A stretch of DNA of 12,462 nt from Candidatus Proteinoplasmatales archaeon SG8-5 (GCA_001595885.1 LSSH01000093.1:1-12462), one strand, 5' to 3'. Numbered from the stretch's first letter, positions 1 through 7,215 are shown. The notes: generated by a model from the sequence alone, not told the origin. Numbers and translations: made by a program.

Positions 1-8
1 TTTCGGCG

Positions 9-692
9 TTGGATCAGATAGGAAGCGACCAGAGCCTCCAGGAGCATTGGATCAAGCGCTTTATTGCGATAATAATAGATGCCATACTCATCTATGTCAT
101 CGCCAGCATTGTGTTCCTCTTCATGCCTGTGCCATTCTGGTGGGGGTGGGGATTCGGTTATTCGTTAATGGCGGGATTGTTGTTCTTTTTGTATTCAGGA
201 CTAATGGAGATGATGTCGGGGGCGACCCTGGGCAAGATGGTGCTGAACCTCAGGGTAATATCGCTGCACGGGAAATTGGACGTTAGCGGTGCGGTCGTGA
301 GAAATATATCGAAGATACACGGGCTGATCCTCCTCATCGACTGGCTCGTCGGGTTCGTGACCGACGGAGATCCAAAGCAGAAGTTCCTGGACAGGGTCGC
401 GGGGACGACCGTCATAATCACGGACCGGCTTTCCGACCAGCAGCAGCACATCTATCAGAGCCAGCAATCCGACTATGCACCGCCGCCGCCCACCCAGTAC
501 ACACCCCACGAGACACAGACCTATCAACAGAGGGGACAGCAGACCGCCCAACCGCAGCAGGCACAGGCCCCCCCTCCGGAACAACAGCGGCAGAAACAGC
601 CCGAGGGTCAGATATGCAATGACTGCGGCGGCAGGTTGATACTCATGGGCAACGGCAGGCTGCAGTGCATCAGATGCGGGAGGATTACTTAA
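9..692 (+). CDS. RDD-family membrane protein with C-terminal zinc ribbon
   Basis: Probable integral membrane protein of unknown substrate. Seen: residues 17-135 carry the RDD pattern, with Arg17 and Asp24 at the head of the first membrane helix (about 18-40), a second helix (about 47-66), the conserved GATLGK loop (71-76), a third hydrophobic stretch (about 104-117) and the closing QKFLDRVAGT block (124-133). Residues 142-200 are a low-complexity Gln/Pro linker. Residues 203-223 form a CxxC...CxxC zinc ribbon (Cys203, 206, 220, 223), probably cytoplasmic. RDD proteins are often proposed to be transporters or membrane organisers, but most have no known function; the added ribbon suggests binding to a nucleic acid or protein partner (inference). 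The start used is a TTG at position 9. The frame stays open to the left edge, so the true start may lie outside the window. Confidence 0.85.
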   Translation: MDQIGSDQSLQEHWIKRFIAIIIDAILIYVIASIVFLFMPVPFWWGWGFGYSLMAGLLFFLYSGLMEMMSGATLGKMVLNLRVISLHGKLDVSGAVVRNISKIHGLILLIDWLVGFVTDGDPKQKFLDRVAGTTVIITDRLSDQQQHIYQSQQSDYAPPPPTQYTPHETQTYQQRGQQTAQPQQAQAPPPEQQRQKQPEGQICNDCGGRLILMGNGRLQCIRCGRIT

Positions 693-698
693 CAATCG

Positions 699-710
699 TT
701 AAGTATTTAT
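699..710 (+). promoter_or_regulatory. TATA-like element of the Thi4 gene
   Basis: The AT-rich block TTAAGTATTTAT lies between the upstream stop codon and the Thi4 start. Its centre is about 23 bp before the ATG at 728, the spacing expected if transcription begins at or next to the start codon. No convincing Shine-Dalgarno sequence precedes the start, which fits a leaderless transcript. Confidence 0.5.
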
Positions 711-727
711 GATGACAGGCATTTGTG

Positions 728-1513
728 ATGAACATGACCGTGATTGATGACGTCGAGGTGACGAGGAAGATAGTCGAGCGGTATTCCAGGGAGTTCCTGG
801 AGATGACTGATGTCGATGTCATCATCGCCGGGGCAGGACCCGCCGGGCTCACAGCCGCTAGGCTTCTGGCCAAGGCCGGGAAGAAGGTCCTGATATTGGA
901 GAAGAAGCTTGCTCCAGGAGGAGGCATGTGGGGCGGAGGAATGACCTTTCCGGTCGTAGTCGTCCAACCGGCCTCCACACATCTGCTGAAGGAAGTGGGC
1001 ATTAAACTGGAGGACGCTGGGGACGGCTACTATACCGCGGACTCAATCGAATGCGTGGCAAAGTTGTGCTCGGCGGCACTGGATGCCGGCGCAAAGATGT
1101 GGATCGCCGTGTCGGTCGAGGACGTGATGATGCGGCAGGACTCGGTGACGGGGGTCGTGATAAACTGGTCTTCGGTCGTGGTCGCGGGCCTTCACGTGGA
1201 CCCGCTGACCCTTGGAGCGAAGTTCGTCATCGACGCGACCGGTCACGATTCTGAGGTCTGCAAAGTGGTTCAGAGAAAGACAGGGAGTTTAAGCACCCCA
1301 AGTGGCGGAATCGAAGGCGAGAAATCCATGTGGGCGGAGGTCGGCGAGAAGACCGTGGTGGAGAACACACTGGAAGTCTACCCCGGTCTTATCGTTGCTG
1401 GCATGGCCGCGAACGCGGTGATGGGCGCGCCCAGGATGGGCCCGATATTCGGCGGCATGCTGCTCTCGGGCGAGAGGGCCGCGCAACTGATACTGGAGCG
1501 CCTTAACCCATAG
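728..1513 (+). CDS. thi4: Thiamine thiazole synthase Thi4, archaeal His-type
   Basis: Makes the thiazole half of thiamine (ADP-thiazole) from NAD and glycine; older annotations call the family ribose-1,5-bisphosphate isomerase. Seen, numbered from the ATG at 728: an FAD/NAD-type dinucleotide fold GAGPAG (35-40), acidic Glu59 ending the second strand, the glycine-rich GGGMWGGGM block (65-73), and a C-terminal RMGPIFGGM motif (236-244). At the position of the sulfur-donating Cys of yeast Thi4 the sequence reads LHVDP, with His156. In methanogen homologues this His goes with true catalysis that uses free sulfide and iron, rather than single-turnover suicide chemistry; that activity is inferred here. 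Length (261 residues) is normal. GTG at 725 or ATG at 734 are other possible starts; 728 best fits the TATA spacing. No other thiamine genes are adjacent. Confidence 0.93.
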   Translation: MNMTVIDDVEVTRKIVERYSREFLEMTDVDVIIAGAGPAGLTAARLLAKAGKKVLILEKKLAPGGGMWGGGMTFPVVVVQPASTHLLKEVGIKLEDAGDGYYTADSIECVAKLCSAALDAGAKMWIAVSVEDVMMRQDSVTGVVINWSSVVVAGLHVDPLTLGAKFVIDATGHDSEVCKVVQRKTGSLSTPSGGIEGEKSMWAEVGEKTVVENTLEVYPGLIVAGMAANAVMGAPRMGPIFGGMLLSGERAAQLILERLNP

Positions 1514-1519
1514 TTTTAT
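1514..1519 (+). promoter_or_regulatory. Weak TATA-like element
   Basis: A TTTTAT block directly after the Thi4 stop codon, about 29 bp before the ATG at 1546. It could give the next gene its own leaderless transcript, although read-through from Thi4 (32 bp gap) is equally possible. Confidence 0.35.
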
Positions 1520-1545
1520 GTTCGGTAAGGTCATAATGGCCTCGT

Positions 1546-1923
1546 ATGACTGACCCGGTCGAAACCATTGCAATGCGTCTCAGGGACCAGCCGGACAGAC
1601 CGTTCTCCGTTCTCGACGCGGCCGAGGAGCTTGGCCTCGCCAGGGATAGGACGACGACCACGATAGAGGTACTGGCCAGGCGCGACGGGTTCTTCGACCT
1701 GGGCGGGGGAAGGATGATATTCTCCAGCGATGCCGACCGCGTTGCGTACGAGATATTCAGGTCGGAGGCTCCCAACATAACCTACGAGGAATACCAGAGA
1801 TACCGCGACGACCCCCACATCCTGATGAGGATGTCCAGGGACCGCGACGTCGCCGACCGGGCGAACCCTGAGAAGCGGCTGAGGGAGCTGATGAAGGAGA
1901 AGGACAGGGGGAATCGGTTTTAG
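1546..1923 (+). CDS. Small winged-helix-like protein, possibly first part of a frameshifted gene
   Basis: Family not recognised. Residues about 19-61 look like a winged helix: a helix from SVLDAAEELG, a second helix from ARDRTTTTIEVLARRD, then a short glycine-rich hairpin (GFFDLGGGRMIF). Residues 78-123 are charged and helical, rich in Arg, Asp and Glu, with no membrane segment or signal peptide. The frame ends at TAG 1921-1923, directly after a TTT codon. The +1 frame is open across this stop, and its first residues are a basic AT-hook-like RRGRPPKK stretch that continues into the 2003-2233 reading frame. The two parts may therefore be one DNA-binding protein of about 228 residues. The ATG at 1546 is chosen because the ATG at 1535 hits a stop after five codons. 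Confidence 0.75.
   Translation: MTDPVETIAMRLRDQPDRPFSVLDAAEELGLARDRTTTTIEVLARRDGFFDLGGGRMIFSSDADRVAYEIFRSEAPNITYEEYQRYRDDPHILMRMSRDRDVADRANPEKRLRELMKEKDRGNRF
1906..1923 (+). promoter_or_regulatory. Candidate +1 frameshift site
   Basis: In the frame of the upstream gene the codons read AGG GGG AAT CGG TTT TAG, followed by G. A tRNA-Phe on TTT can slip forward one base and still pair with TTT because there are four T's, and the A site then holds a stop codon. A Shine-Dalgarno-like AGGGGG lies 6 nt before the slippery TTT. This resembles the bacterial prfB arrangement, where the spacing is 3 nt. The +1 frame is free of stops from 1895 to 2230. A one-base sequencing or assembly error in the T or G run explains the same pattern. 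Confidence 0.4.
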
Positions 1924-2002
1924 GAGAGGAAGACCCCCCAAAAAACGCAACGCCACCAAAAGGCGTCCTGTCAAGAAGGTCCAGACCCCGAAGAAACGCA
2001 GG

Positions 2003-2233
2003 TTGAACCTCAGGAGAATGGTGGAGTTCAAATACGAGCTGGACAAGCTTATGGAGGGCCTTCCCGAAGAGGTCACGGGAACCCTCAAGGGCTCGATAAT
2101 CGCCAAGGCCGACAAGATGGACCAGGACGCGGCCATAGCATTCATAGACTCGAAGGTCGAGGACGGCACTTTAAATAAGGAATTGGGGGACCGGCTGTGC
2201 AGGCTGGTCAACCATTATTGTTTCTACCGCTGA
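2003..2233 (+). CDS. Small helical protein, possibly C-terminal part of the 1546 gene
   Basis: No family recognised. The 76 residues from the TTG at 2003 are mostly amphipathic helix (EFKYELDKLMEGL, then a helix-rich end closing in NHYCFYR) and end at TGA 2231-2233. Only TTG 2003, ATG 2018 and GTG 2021 are available as starts, and none has a well-placed Shine-Dalgarno sequence. The frame, however, is open upstream to 1895 and has the look of protein sequence: an AT-hook-like RRGRPPKK (1922-1945) and further Lys/Arg clusters up to 2002. That basic stretch has no start codon of its own, which is the main reason to suspect that it is reached by a +1 shift from the upstream gene. The GNAT gene starts 4 bp after the stop, so the three frames are probably co-transcribed. 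Confidence 0.6.
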   Translation: MNLRRMVEFKYELDKLMEGLPEEVTGTLKGSIIAKADKMDQDAAIAFIDSKVEDGTLNKELGDRLCRLVNHYCFYR

Positions 2234-2237
2234 TAAG

Positions 2238-2585
2238 ATGGAACTGAAGGAAGCCGGCAAGTCGGAAATAGATGACATTATATATTTATATGAAGATAAA
2301 AGCGGGGGATCCCGCCCTGGATTGAAGGTTGAAATCGAGGCTGCACTGGGAAAGGACCGCATTGTCATTGCATATCTCAACGACAAACCGGCTGGTCTCC
2401 TTCGTTCTAGGCTCGTCAGGAACCCTGACGGTTCGGTCGACGACGAGGTCGTCGAGATGATCATTGCGCGTGATTCATACGGCAAGGGGGTGGGCGGCGC
2501 GCTCTTGAACGCGGAACGGGAATATGCAAACCATAAGAAAGCCCGCATCCTTAAGATGGCCCTTGGAAGCCAAGACTCCTGTTGA
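2238..2585 (+). CDS. GNAT-type N-acetyltransferase, C-terminally short
   Basis: Predicted acetyl-CoA-dependent acetyltransferase of unknown substrate. Seen: an N-terminal beta-alpha region, a strand RIVIAYLNDKPAGLL (41-55), then strand VVEMIIARDS (71-80) leading into the acetyl-CoA loop YGKGVGGALL (81-90; glycines 82, 84, 86, 87) and helix NAEREYANHK. After a last strand (ARILKMALG) the protein stops at residue 115. GNAT domains usually have about 140-160 residues, including a final helix and strand often carrying an FYxxxGF motif; these are missing. The other two frames downstream do not restore them, so this looks like real C-terminal loss, an older decay, or a reduced variant. It starts 4 bp after the preceding stop, suggesting one operon. 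The promoter of the next gene lies just beyond its end. Confidence 0.75.
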   Translation: MELKEAGKSEIDDIIYLYEDKSGGSRPGLKVEIEAALGKDRIVIAYLNDKPAGLLRSRLVRNPDGSVDDEVVEMIIARDSYGKGVGGALLNAEREYANHKKARILKMALGSQDSC

Positions 2586-2617
2586 CAGACTTTCCCGCGT
2601 TACTGTATACCAAAACT

Positions 2618-2626
2618 CTATATATC
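2618..2626 (+). promoter_or_regulatory. TATA box of the surface-protein gene
   Basis: The block CTATATATC, preceded by a purine-containing CAAAA that could act as BRE, is a strong archaeal TATA match. Transcription would start near 2647, giving a short leader that still contains the AGGAG at 2649-2653. Confidence 0.55.
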
Positions 2627-2648
2627 CAAGAATCACTCCTTAATCAAC

Positions 2649-2653
2649 AGGAG
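2649..2653 (+). promoter_or_regulatory. Shine-Dalgarno sequence deciding the ATG 2660 start
   Basis: AGGAG sits 6 nt before the ATG at 2660. It supports this start over the upstream in-frame TTG at 2582, which overlaps the GNAT gene and would put 26 hydrophilic residues before the membrane anchor. Confidence 0.65.
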
Positions 2654-2659
2654 AGATTG

Positions 2660-5650
2660 ATGAAGAAAGACGTTAGATATAAAGTACTGGCCTTTATTTT
2701 AGCGATAATCATCATCATGAGTGCTTTCGCAGTTGCTTTTTTATGGCCCCGGGACGAACCTCCGGAATCCCAACTTGTGAAACAACCGGAGTATCACGAG
2801 GACCTTGTGAGCGTCTCTGTCGGTAACGACACGATAGTGTACACCTACGATTCTGACCCTGGTGAACTCAACTACACGACGGGCGATTATATAGTCGGAA
2901 CCACAGGCGACGGCTACCTTCGAAGGATCACCGATATGAGGCAGGACGGCCGGCAGGTCTTTCTGACCACGGTGAACGCACCCCTTACAGAAGTCGTCGA
3001 GGACGCGGATGTGGCACTTGACGAAACCCTCTCATTCGACAATGTCTCCTCCGGGACCCGTGCATCATTCACCCTAGAAATTGAGGTGACATTATACGAA
3101 GAAGGCAACAGCTCTGTCAAGGTCTTCGGGGAAGTGGGTTTCAGCAGCGACCTGGTATTCAACATGAAGATTAGAGATTGGAGGCTCTCCGAGCTCGAAT
3201 TCTATATCGAGAACACACTGAGCTTCGAATTGGGTCTAACGGCAACCCACGCGATAACCATCGAGAAGGAGAAGGAAATATGGTCGAAACAACTGAGTAG
3301 AATCACTTTCTGGATCGGTTGGATTCCGGTGGTCATCACACCCAAGATAGAGTTCGCCGTCGGGGCGGAGCTCGAGCTCCAGGCCTCGGTGACGACCTCA
3401 ATCGAAGGGTCTCTCACGACCCGCGGCGGACTGCGGTATAAATCGGGCGAGTGGTCGCTCATAAATGACCTGGAACGGACATGGGGCTTCAATCCGCCCG
3501 AGCTGGACCTGTCCGCCGAGGCAACGGCCTATGCTGTGATACCCCGGATGGAGTTCCTGTTATACGGATTGACCGGACCGACGATAGAGCTGAAACCTTA
3601 CGTCAAATTACACGCCTCCCTCTTCGAGAACCCGTGGTGGACTCTCAGTGTCGGCATCGAGGGCAGCGCAGGTTTCACGGTCGAGATTCTTGACAAGGAA
3701 CTTGCGGAGGTATCCTTCACCATCTTCGAATTCGAGTGGGAGCTGGCCCATGCGCCGTTGAGCACGGAGCCGGAAGCTCCGCAAGCCCTGGTCGCCGTTG
3801 ACGGTGATGGTTATGTGAATCTATCCTGGGAACCCCCTCCCGACGACGGTGGTTCCAGCGTCACCGGCTATAACATCTACCGGGGAACTGTTTCAGGCAA
3901 TCTCGTGCTGCTTGCCCCGGTAGGTGACGTTCTAATCTACAATAACACAGGCCTGCCAAATGGGTACACTTTCTATTACTCGGTGAGTGCGGTCAACGTG
4001 GTTGGGGAAGGACCGAAGTCGAACGAGGCAAGCGGGAGGCCTCTAGGAGTACCAACGACTCCCCAGAACCTCGTGGCAACTCCCGGAGATACCACGGTGA
4101 ACCTCACATGGCAGGCACCGGCCTCCAGCGGCGGTACTCCGATCACAAATTACCTGGTTTATCGGGGAACCACACCTGGCGGCGAAACGCTACTGGCCAC
4201 CCTCGGAAATGTCCTCTTGTACAACGATACGGGACTTATCAACGACCAGGTCTATTATTACAGGGTAAGTGCGGTAAATGCAGTGGGCGAGGGCCCGCAG
4301 TCGGTCTTAGCGAGTGCCATACCCTTGGTCTTCACGACCATCCCCACGGCCCCACAGAACCTGACCGCGACGCCGGGTGACACCACAGTCAACCTCACAT
4401 GGCTGGCCCCTTTGACAAACGGGGGTAAGCCAGTCACCAACTACAAAATCTACAGAGGCACGACTCCGGGCGGCGAGACCCTGCTGACCACAATTAGCAC
4501 CATGTATTACTACAACGACACCGGTTTGTTGAGAGACCAGACCTACTATTACAGGGTCAGTGCGGTGAATGCGAACGGCGAGAGTCCTTTGTCGAACGAG
4601 GTTTCGGCCATACCGGCTCCGCCGGTGCATAATGTGGACACTGACGAGTATTTCTACACAATCCAAGATGCGATTAACGATTCGGACACCCTTGACGGTC
4701 ACATTCTCGAGGTGCTTCCTGGGACCTATGGAGAAAACGTGCAGGTGACAAAGCAACTCACGATAAAGGGCTCGGGGAGGGGCCTCACGTTCATCAACGG
4801 CGGCATCGGAGCATACGTCTTCGAGATAACCGCAAACTGGGTCAACCTGACCGACTTCACCCTGTACAATGCAATGAACAAATCAGGGAGAGGAGTATAT
4901 GTGCTCAATTCGAACAATTGCAGCATCGAGAACAACACACTGTTCGGATTTGGGTTAGGGATTTACCTGAACCAGGCCCATAATAATACGATATCCCACA
5001 ACCTGGTTATAGATAATGTCGACGGCATATACCTCAGAGACTCGAACGGTAACATCATCACGCATAACAATGCCTCAAATAATAATTGGTACGGAGAATC
5101 TGATGGTGAGTGGACATGGCAAGGCAGTGGTATTGCGCTCTACATGTCTCATGAAAATATCATCAGTCATAACACGGCCGCGGACAATCCTGACGGCATC
5201 TGTCTGTGTGGTTCAAGCCGAAACACGGTAACCTTCAATAATGCCTCAATGAACAACCTATTCAATCCCCAGACAGGCCAATGGACAGGATATGGCATCC
5301 TACTCTCTTTTGCCACATTGGCCGCCACCGTTCACAACAACACCATCACCAATAACACAATCGGCTACAACAATATGGGAATGAGAATTACATCGAATTC
5401 AATTAACAATGGGATACATCATAACAATTTCTTGAACAATACCGACCAAGGCTGGGATGACGGTCCCAATCAATGGGACAACGGTTACCCCTCCGGGGGT
5501 AACTACTGGGGCGATCATGCAGGTGTCGATAACTTCCATGGTGTCAACCAGGACATTCCCGGCCCCGACGGTATCGGCGACAGTCCATATGCCATACCGG
5601 GAGGCTCGAACGAGGACAGGTATCCGCTGATGAACCCTGTTCAGGATTGA
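2660..5650 (+). CDS. Anchored surface protein: beta-rich region, three FN3 domains, NosD-like beta-helix
   Basis: Large exported protein (996 residues), probably held at the cell surface and involved in adhesion or carbohydrate binding (inference). Seen, numbered from ATG 2660: a short MKKDVRYK head and hydrophobic helix 8-29 (signal-anchor). Residues about 45-365 are an unassigned beta-strand-rich region with many aromatic residues (WIGWIPVVITPK, ENPWWTLSVGIEG). Three FN3 domains follow (about 370-462, 464-556, 561-653), each with a VNLSW/VNLTW strand and a closing YYxVSAVN strand; the second and third are close copies. Residues 657-924 are parallel beta-helix repeats of the NosD/CASH type, Asn-rich with I/N-x-I spacing. 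The C-terminal GNYWGDH and GDGIGD/DRYPLM-like end is typical of NosD-type surface proteins. It has its own TATA box and Shine-Dalgarno sequence. No catalytic residues of a lyase can be assigned. Confidence 0.9.
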   Translation: MKKDVRYKVLAFILAIIIIMSAFAVAFLWPRDEPPESQLVKQPEYHEDLVSVSVGNDTIVYTYDSDPGELNYTTGDYIVGTTGDGYLRRITDMRQDGRQVFLTTVNAPLTEVVEDADVALDETLSFDNVSSGTRASFTLEIEVTLYEEGNSSVKVFGEVGFSSDLVFNMKIRDWRLSELEFYIENTLSFELGLTATHAITIEKEKEIWSKQLSRITFWIGWIPVVITPKIEFAVGAELELQASVTTSIEGSLTTRGGLRYKSGEWSLINDLERTWGFNPPELDLSAEATAYAVIPRMEFLLYGLTGPTIELKPYVKLHASLFENPWWTLSVGIEGSAGFTVEILDKELAEVSFTIFEFEWELAHAPLSTEPEAPQALVAVDGDGYVNLSWEPPPDDGGSSVTGYNIYRGTVSGNLVLLAPVGDVLIYNNTGLPNGYTFYYSVSAVNVVGEGPKSNEASGRPLGVPTTPQNLVATPGDTTVNLTWQAPASSGGTPITNYLVYRGTTPGGETLLATLGNVLLYNDTGLINDQVYYYRVSAVNAVGEGPQSVLASAIPLVFTTIPTAPQNLTATPGDTTVNLTWLAPLTNGGKPVTNYKIYRGTTPGGETLLTTISTMYYYNDTGLLRDQTYYYRVSAVNANGESPLSNEVSAIPAPPVHNVDTDEYFYTIQDAINDSDTLDGHILEVLPGTYGENVQVTKQLTIKGSGRGLTFINGGIGAYVFEITANWVNLTDFTLYNAMNKSGRGVYVLNSNNCSIENNTLFGFGLGIYLNQAHNNTISHNLVIDNVDGIYLRDSNGNIITHNNASNNNWYGESDGEWTWQGSGIALYMSHENIISHNTAADNPDGICLCGSSRNTVTFNNASMNNLFNPQTGQWTGYGILLSFATLAATVHNNTITNNTIGYNNMGMRITSNSINNGIHHNNFLNNTDQGWDDGPNQWDNGYPSGGNYWGDHAGVDNFHGVNQDIPGPDGIGDSPYAIPGGSNEDRYPLMNPVQD
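3767..4621 (+). repeat. Tandem FN3-domain repeats inside the surface-protein gene
   Basis: Three consecutive FN3 modules of about 90 codons (about 3767-4045, 4049-4327 and 4340-4621). Modules two and three share long stretches, including ATPGDTTVNLTW, YRGTTPGGETLL, YNDTGL and YYYRVSAVNA, which points to a fairly recent tandem duplication. Module one is more diverged. Confidence 0.8.
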
Positions 5651-5682
5651 GGACTGGCCCTTTCGAGCAATGGCTGACTGAG

Positions 5683-5703
5683 AACACGGGTTAACCGCGT
5701 GTT
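5683..5703. terminator. Hairpin between convergent genes, possible bidirectional terminator
   Basis: AACACG at 5683-5688 pairs with CGTGTT at 5698-5703, and the intervening GGTTAACC is itself a palindrome, so the stem can extend with one bulged base. It lies between the surface-protein stop (5650) and the stop of the opposite-strand gene (5732). There is no long T run after it, so a terminator role is only suggested by position. Confidence 0.35.
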
Positions 5704-5731
5704 AAGGTGTAGGGCTCCTGGGACTCACCCA

Positions 5732-7087
5732 CTAATGCTCCATGTCCGGAGGATAGGCCCCCTCCATCATGGCGTAGGCATAGATGTCGTCAGTCCAGTC
5801 GTATCTCGCGTCGTAGTCCTTCCTGTGCTGCTTGACATAGCTTGACAGGTACTTGCCCTGGTGGCGCTTCCAGCTGCCCTTCGAGGTAAGTCTTTTCGTT
5901 TTCACCTGGCTCGAAACGTCGTATGATCTGACACCCTCCAGTTTCCCGAAGGCTTCCTTTGTGAATTTCCTTGCTGTCTTATCCGAATCAGTGAGGATGG
6001 ACAGCATGATGTCGTCCTCCCCGAGCAGGTACGCGAAATGCGTGAGGAACACGTTGTCCGGAAAGTCAAGGCTAATGATCCTGGCTTTCATCGACTGGAG
6101 CATGGTGGGCTCGACCTGAAGTGTTATCAGGTGCCGCTCAAGGCCCTCCGGGTGGGTCTTGGGCAGAAGGAAATATGTGGGCTCGAGCATGGGCACGGTC
6201 CTCGTCTTCCTGATGTCGATGAGGGCGGGTAATTTTCCTGTCAGCATTTCCCTCAGTACCTCGAAGTTCTGTGCTTCGAGTATGACCGAGACGTAATCCC
6301 TGTCCTCCTGCTGGGAGGCGTATAATGGTACGATCTTCTTGGATTCGAATGTGGGCATGTTCTTCTCGATGTCGTCCCAGAGCCGACCCAGGTCCTTGCT
6401 GGCGAAAAGCCTTACTACCGCGGTCAAGGGCGCGCGCTCGTTAAGATACTTCTGATTCGCTTCGGAGTTGGCGAACCTTCCCTTCTTACCTGCCGGGCTT
6501 GAGTACTGGAACCTCTTCCTGTGGGCATCGGAGCCCTCGGGGGGAAGCATGTACTCACTCCGGATGACCCTGGACATCTCAAACGAGACGACACCGTCGA
6601 TACGCGACATCTTCTTCGACAGGAAGGAGTGAACACTCTCCCTGTCCGTGCCCAGCATCGAGATTATGATGTCATCGTCCCCGAAGGAGTAGGACAGATA
6701 TGTCACTGCAATGTCCTCGGGGTAGTCGAAGCTGATTATGGTCGTATAGACGTCGCTCATCAGGTTCGGCTTGACCCTCAGGAAGACCTGAAACCTAACA
6801 CAATCCTTCGGGAATCCCTTCGGGATGGGAAAATAGATGGGCGTCATCAGCGGGATGGTCTTAATCTTCCTTACGGATGCCAGGGCCGCAATGTTGTTCA
6901 GGAAGTCCTTCTGCAGCGATTCGAGGTTCCTGACGTCCAGGACGATGCTCAGATATCTCTTCCCCTCCTGTTGTATGGCATACAGCGGTTTGATGTCCTT
7001 CCAGTAGAGGTTCCTCTTCTCGAACTCGATCGCCTTCCAGAATTCGGCAAGCCCACTTGTAGGATATAACCTGACTAATACAAGCAT
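5732..7087 (-). CDS. Four-module Lrp/AsnC effector-domain (RAM)-like protein without HTH
   Basis: Probably a soluble ligand-sensing or regulatory protein; no known gene name. The 451 residues are an internal duplication: half one (1-178) and half two (221-396) align along their length, with paired landmarks PLYAIQQEGKRYLSIVL / PLYASQQEDRDYVSVIL, RKIKTIPLMTPIYF / RKTRTVPMLEPTYF and SFGDDDIIISML / LLGEDDIMLSIL. Each half holds two beta-alpha-beta-beta-alpha-beta modules, giving four in total. The second module of each half ends with the RAM/AsnC pattern (G-D-D-I, then a helix, then IDGV or LEGV and a last strand). No helix-turn-helix is present, unlike classical Lrp/AsnC. A basic, Tyr/Asp-rich tail (397-451) and a basic inter-half linker (186-204) could touch nucleic acid. 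ACT- or Dabb-like ferredoxin folds are the alternative assignment. It is divergent from the MBL gene. Confidence 0.75.
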   Translation of the reverse strand: MLVLVRLYPTSGLAEFWKAIEFEKRNLYWKDIKPLYAIQQEGKRYLSIVLDVRNLESLQKDFLNNIAALASVRKIKTIPLMTPIYFPIPKGFPKDCVRFQVFLRVKPNLMSDVYTTIISFDYPEDIAVTYLSYSFGDDDIIISMLGTDRESVHSFLSKKMSRIDGVVSFEMSRVIRSEYMLPPEGSDAHRKRFQYSSPAGKKGRFANSEANQKYLNERAPLTAVVRLFASKDLGRLWDDIEKNMPTFESKKIVPLYASQQEDRDYVSVILEAQNFEVLREMLTGKLPALIDIRKTRTVPMLEPTYFLLPKTHPEGLERHLITLQVEPTMLQSMKARIISLDFPDNVFLTHFAYLLGEDDIMLSILTDSDKTARKFTKEAFGKLEGVRSYDVSSQVKTKRLTSKGSWKRHQGKYLSSYVKQHRKDYDARYDWTDDIYAYAMMEGAYPPDMEH

Positions 7088-7116
7088 GTAAACTCTTCCT
7101 TTTGATTGTTAAAGTG

Positions 7117-7123
7117 TATTATA
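7117..7123 (-). promoter_or_regulatory. TATA box of the RAM-like gene
   Basis: On the minus strand this reads TATAATA, centred about 33 bp before the ATG at 7087. A leader of only a few bases is predicted. A GGAAG just before the start may or may not be included in the transcript. Confidence 0.5.
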
Positions 7124-7215
7124 CGCTCTCACACTACAAAAACCTTTGGACTGAACGGGTGTCGCACATGTCATCCATCGTTTCAAACACCGTTGGGACG
7201 ACCGCTCCCTTAAAC

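Noticed and set aside
201..695. 164-codon minus-strand frame opposite the RDD gene
   Set aside because: Low-complexity Leu/Gly/Arg product created by the G/C-rich codons of the gene on the other strand; no start signal.
2277..2291. Very AT-rich TATA-like block inside the GNAT gene
   Set aside because: It encodes the IIYLYE segment in frame, and no in-frame start codon follows at a suitable distance, so it is probably codon-driven.
2582..2659. N-terminal extension of the surface protein from a TTG at 2582
   Set aside because: It overlaps the end of the GNAT gene, contains the TATA box at 2618, and the ATG at 2660 has a good Shine-Dalgarno sequence directly followed by a proper signal-anchor.
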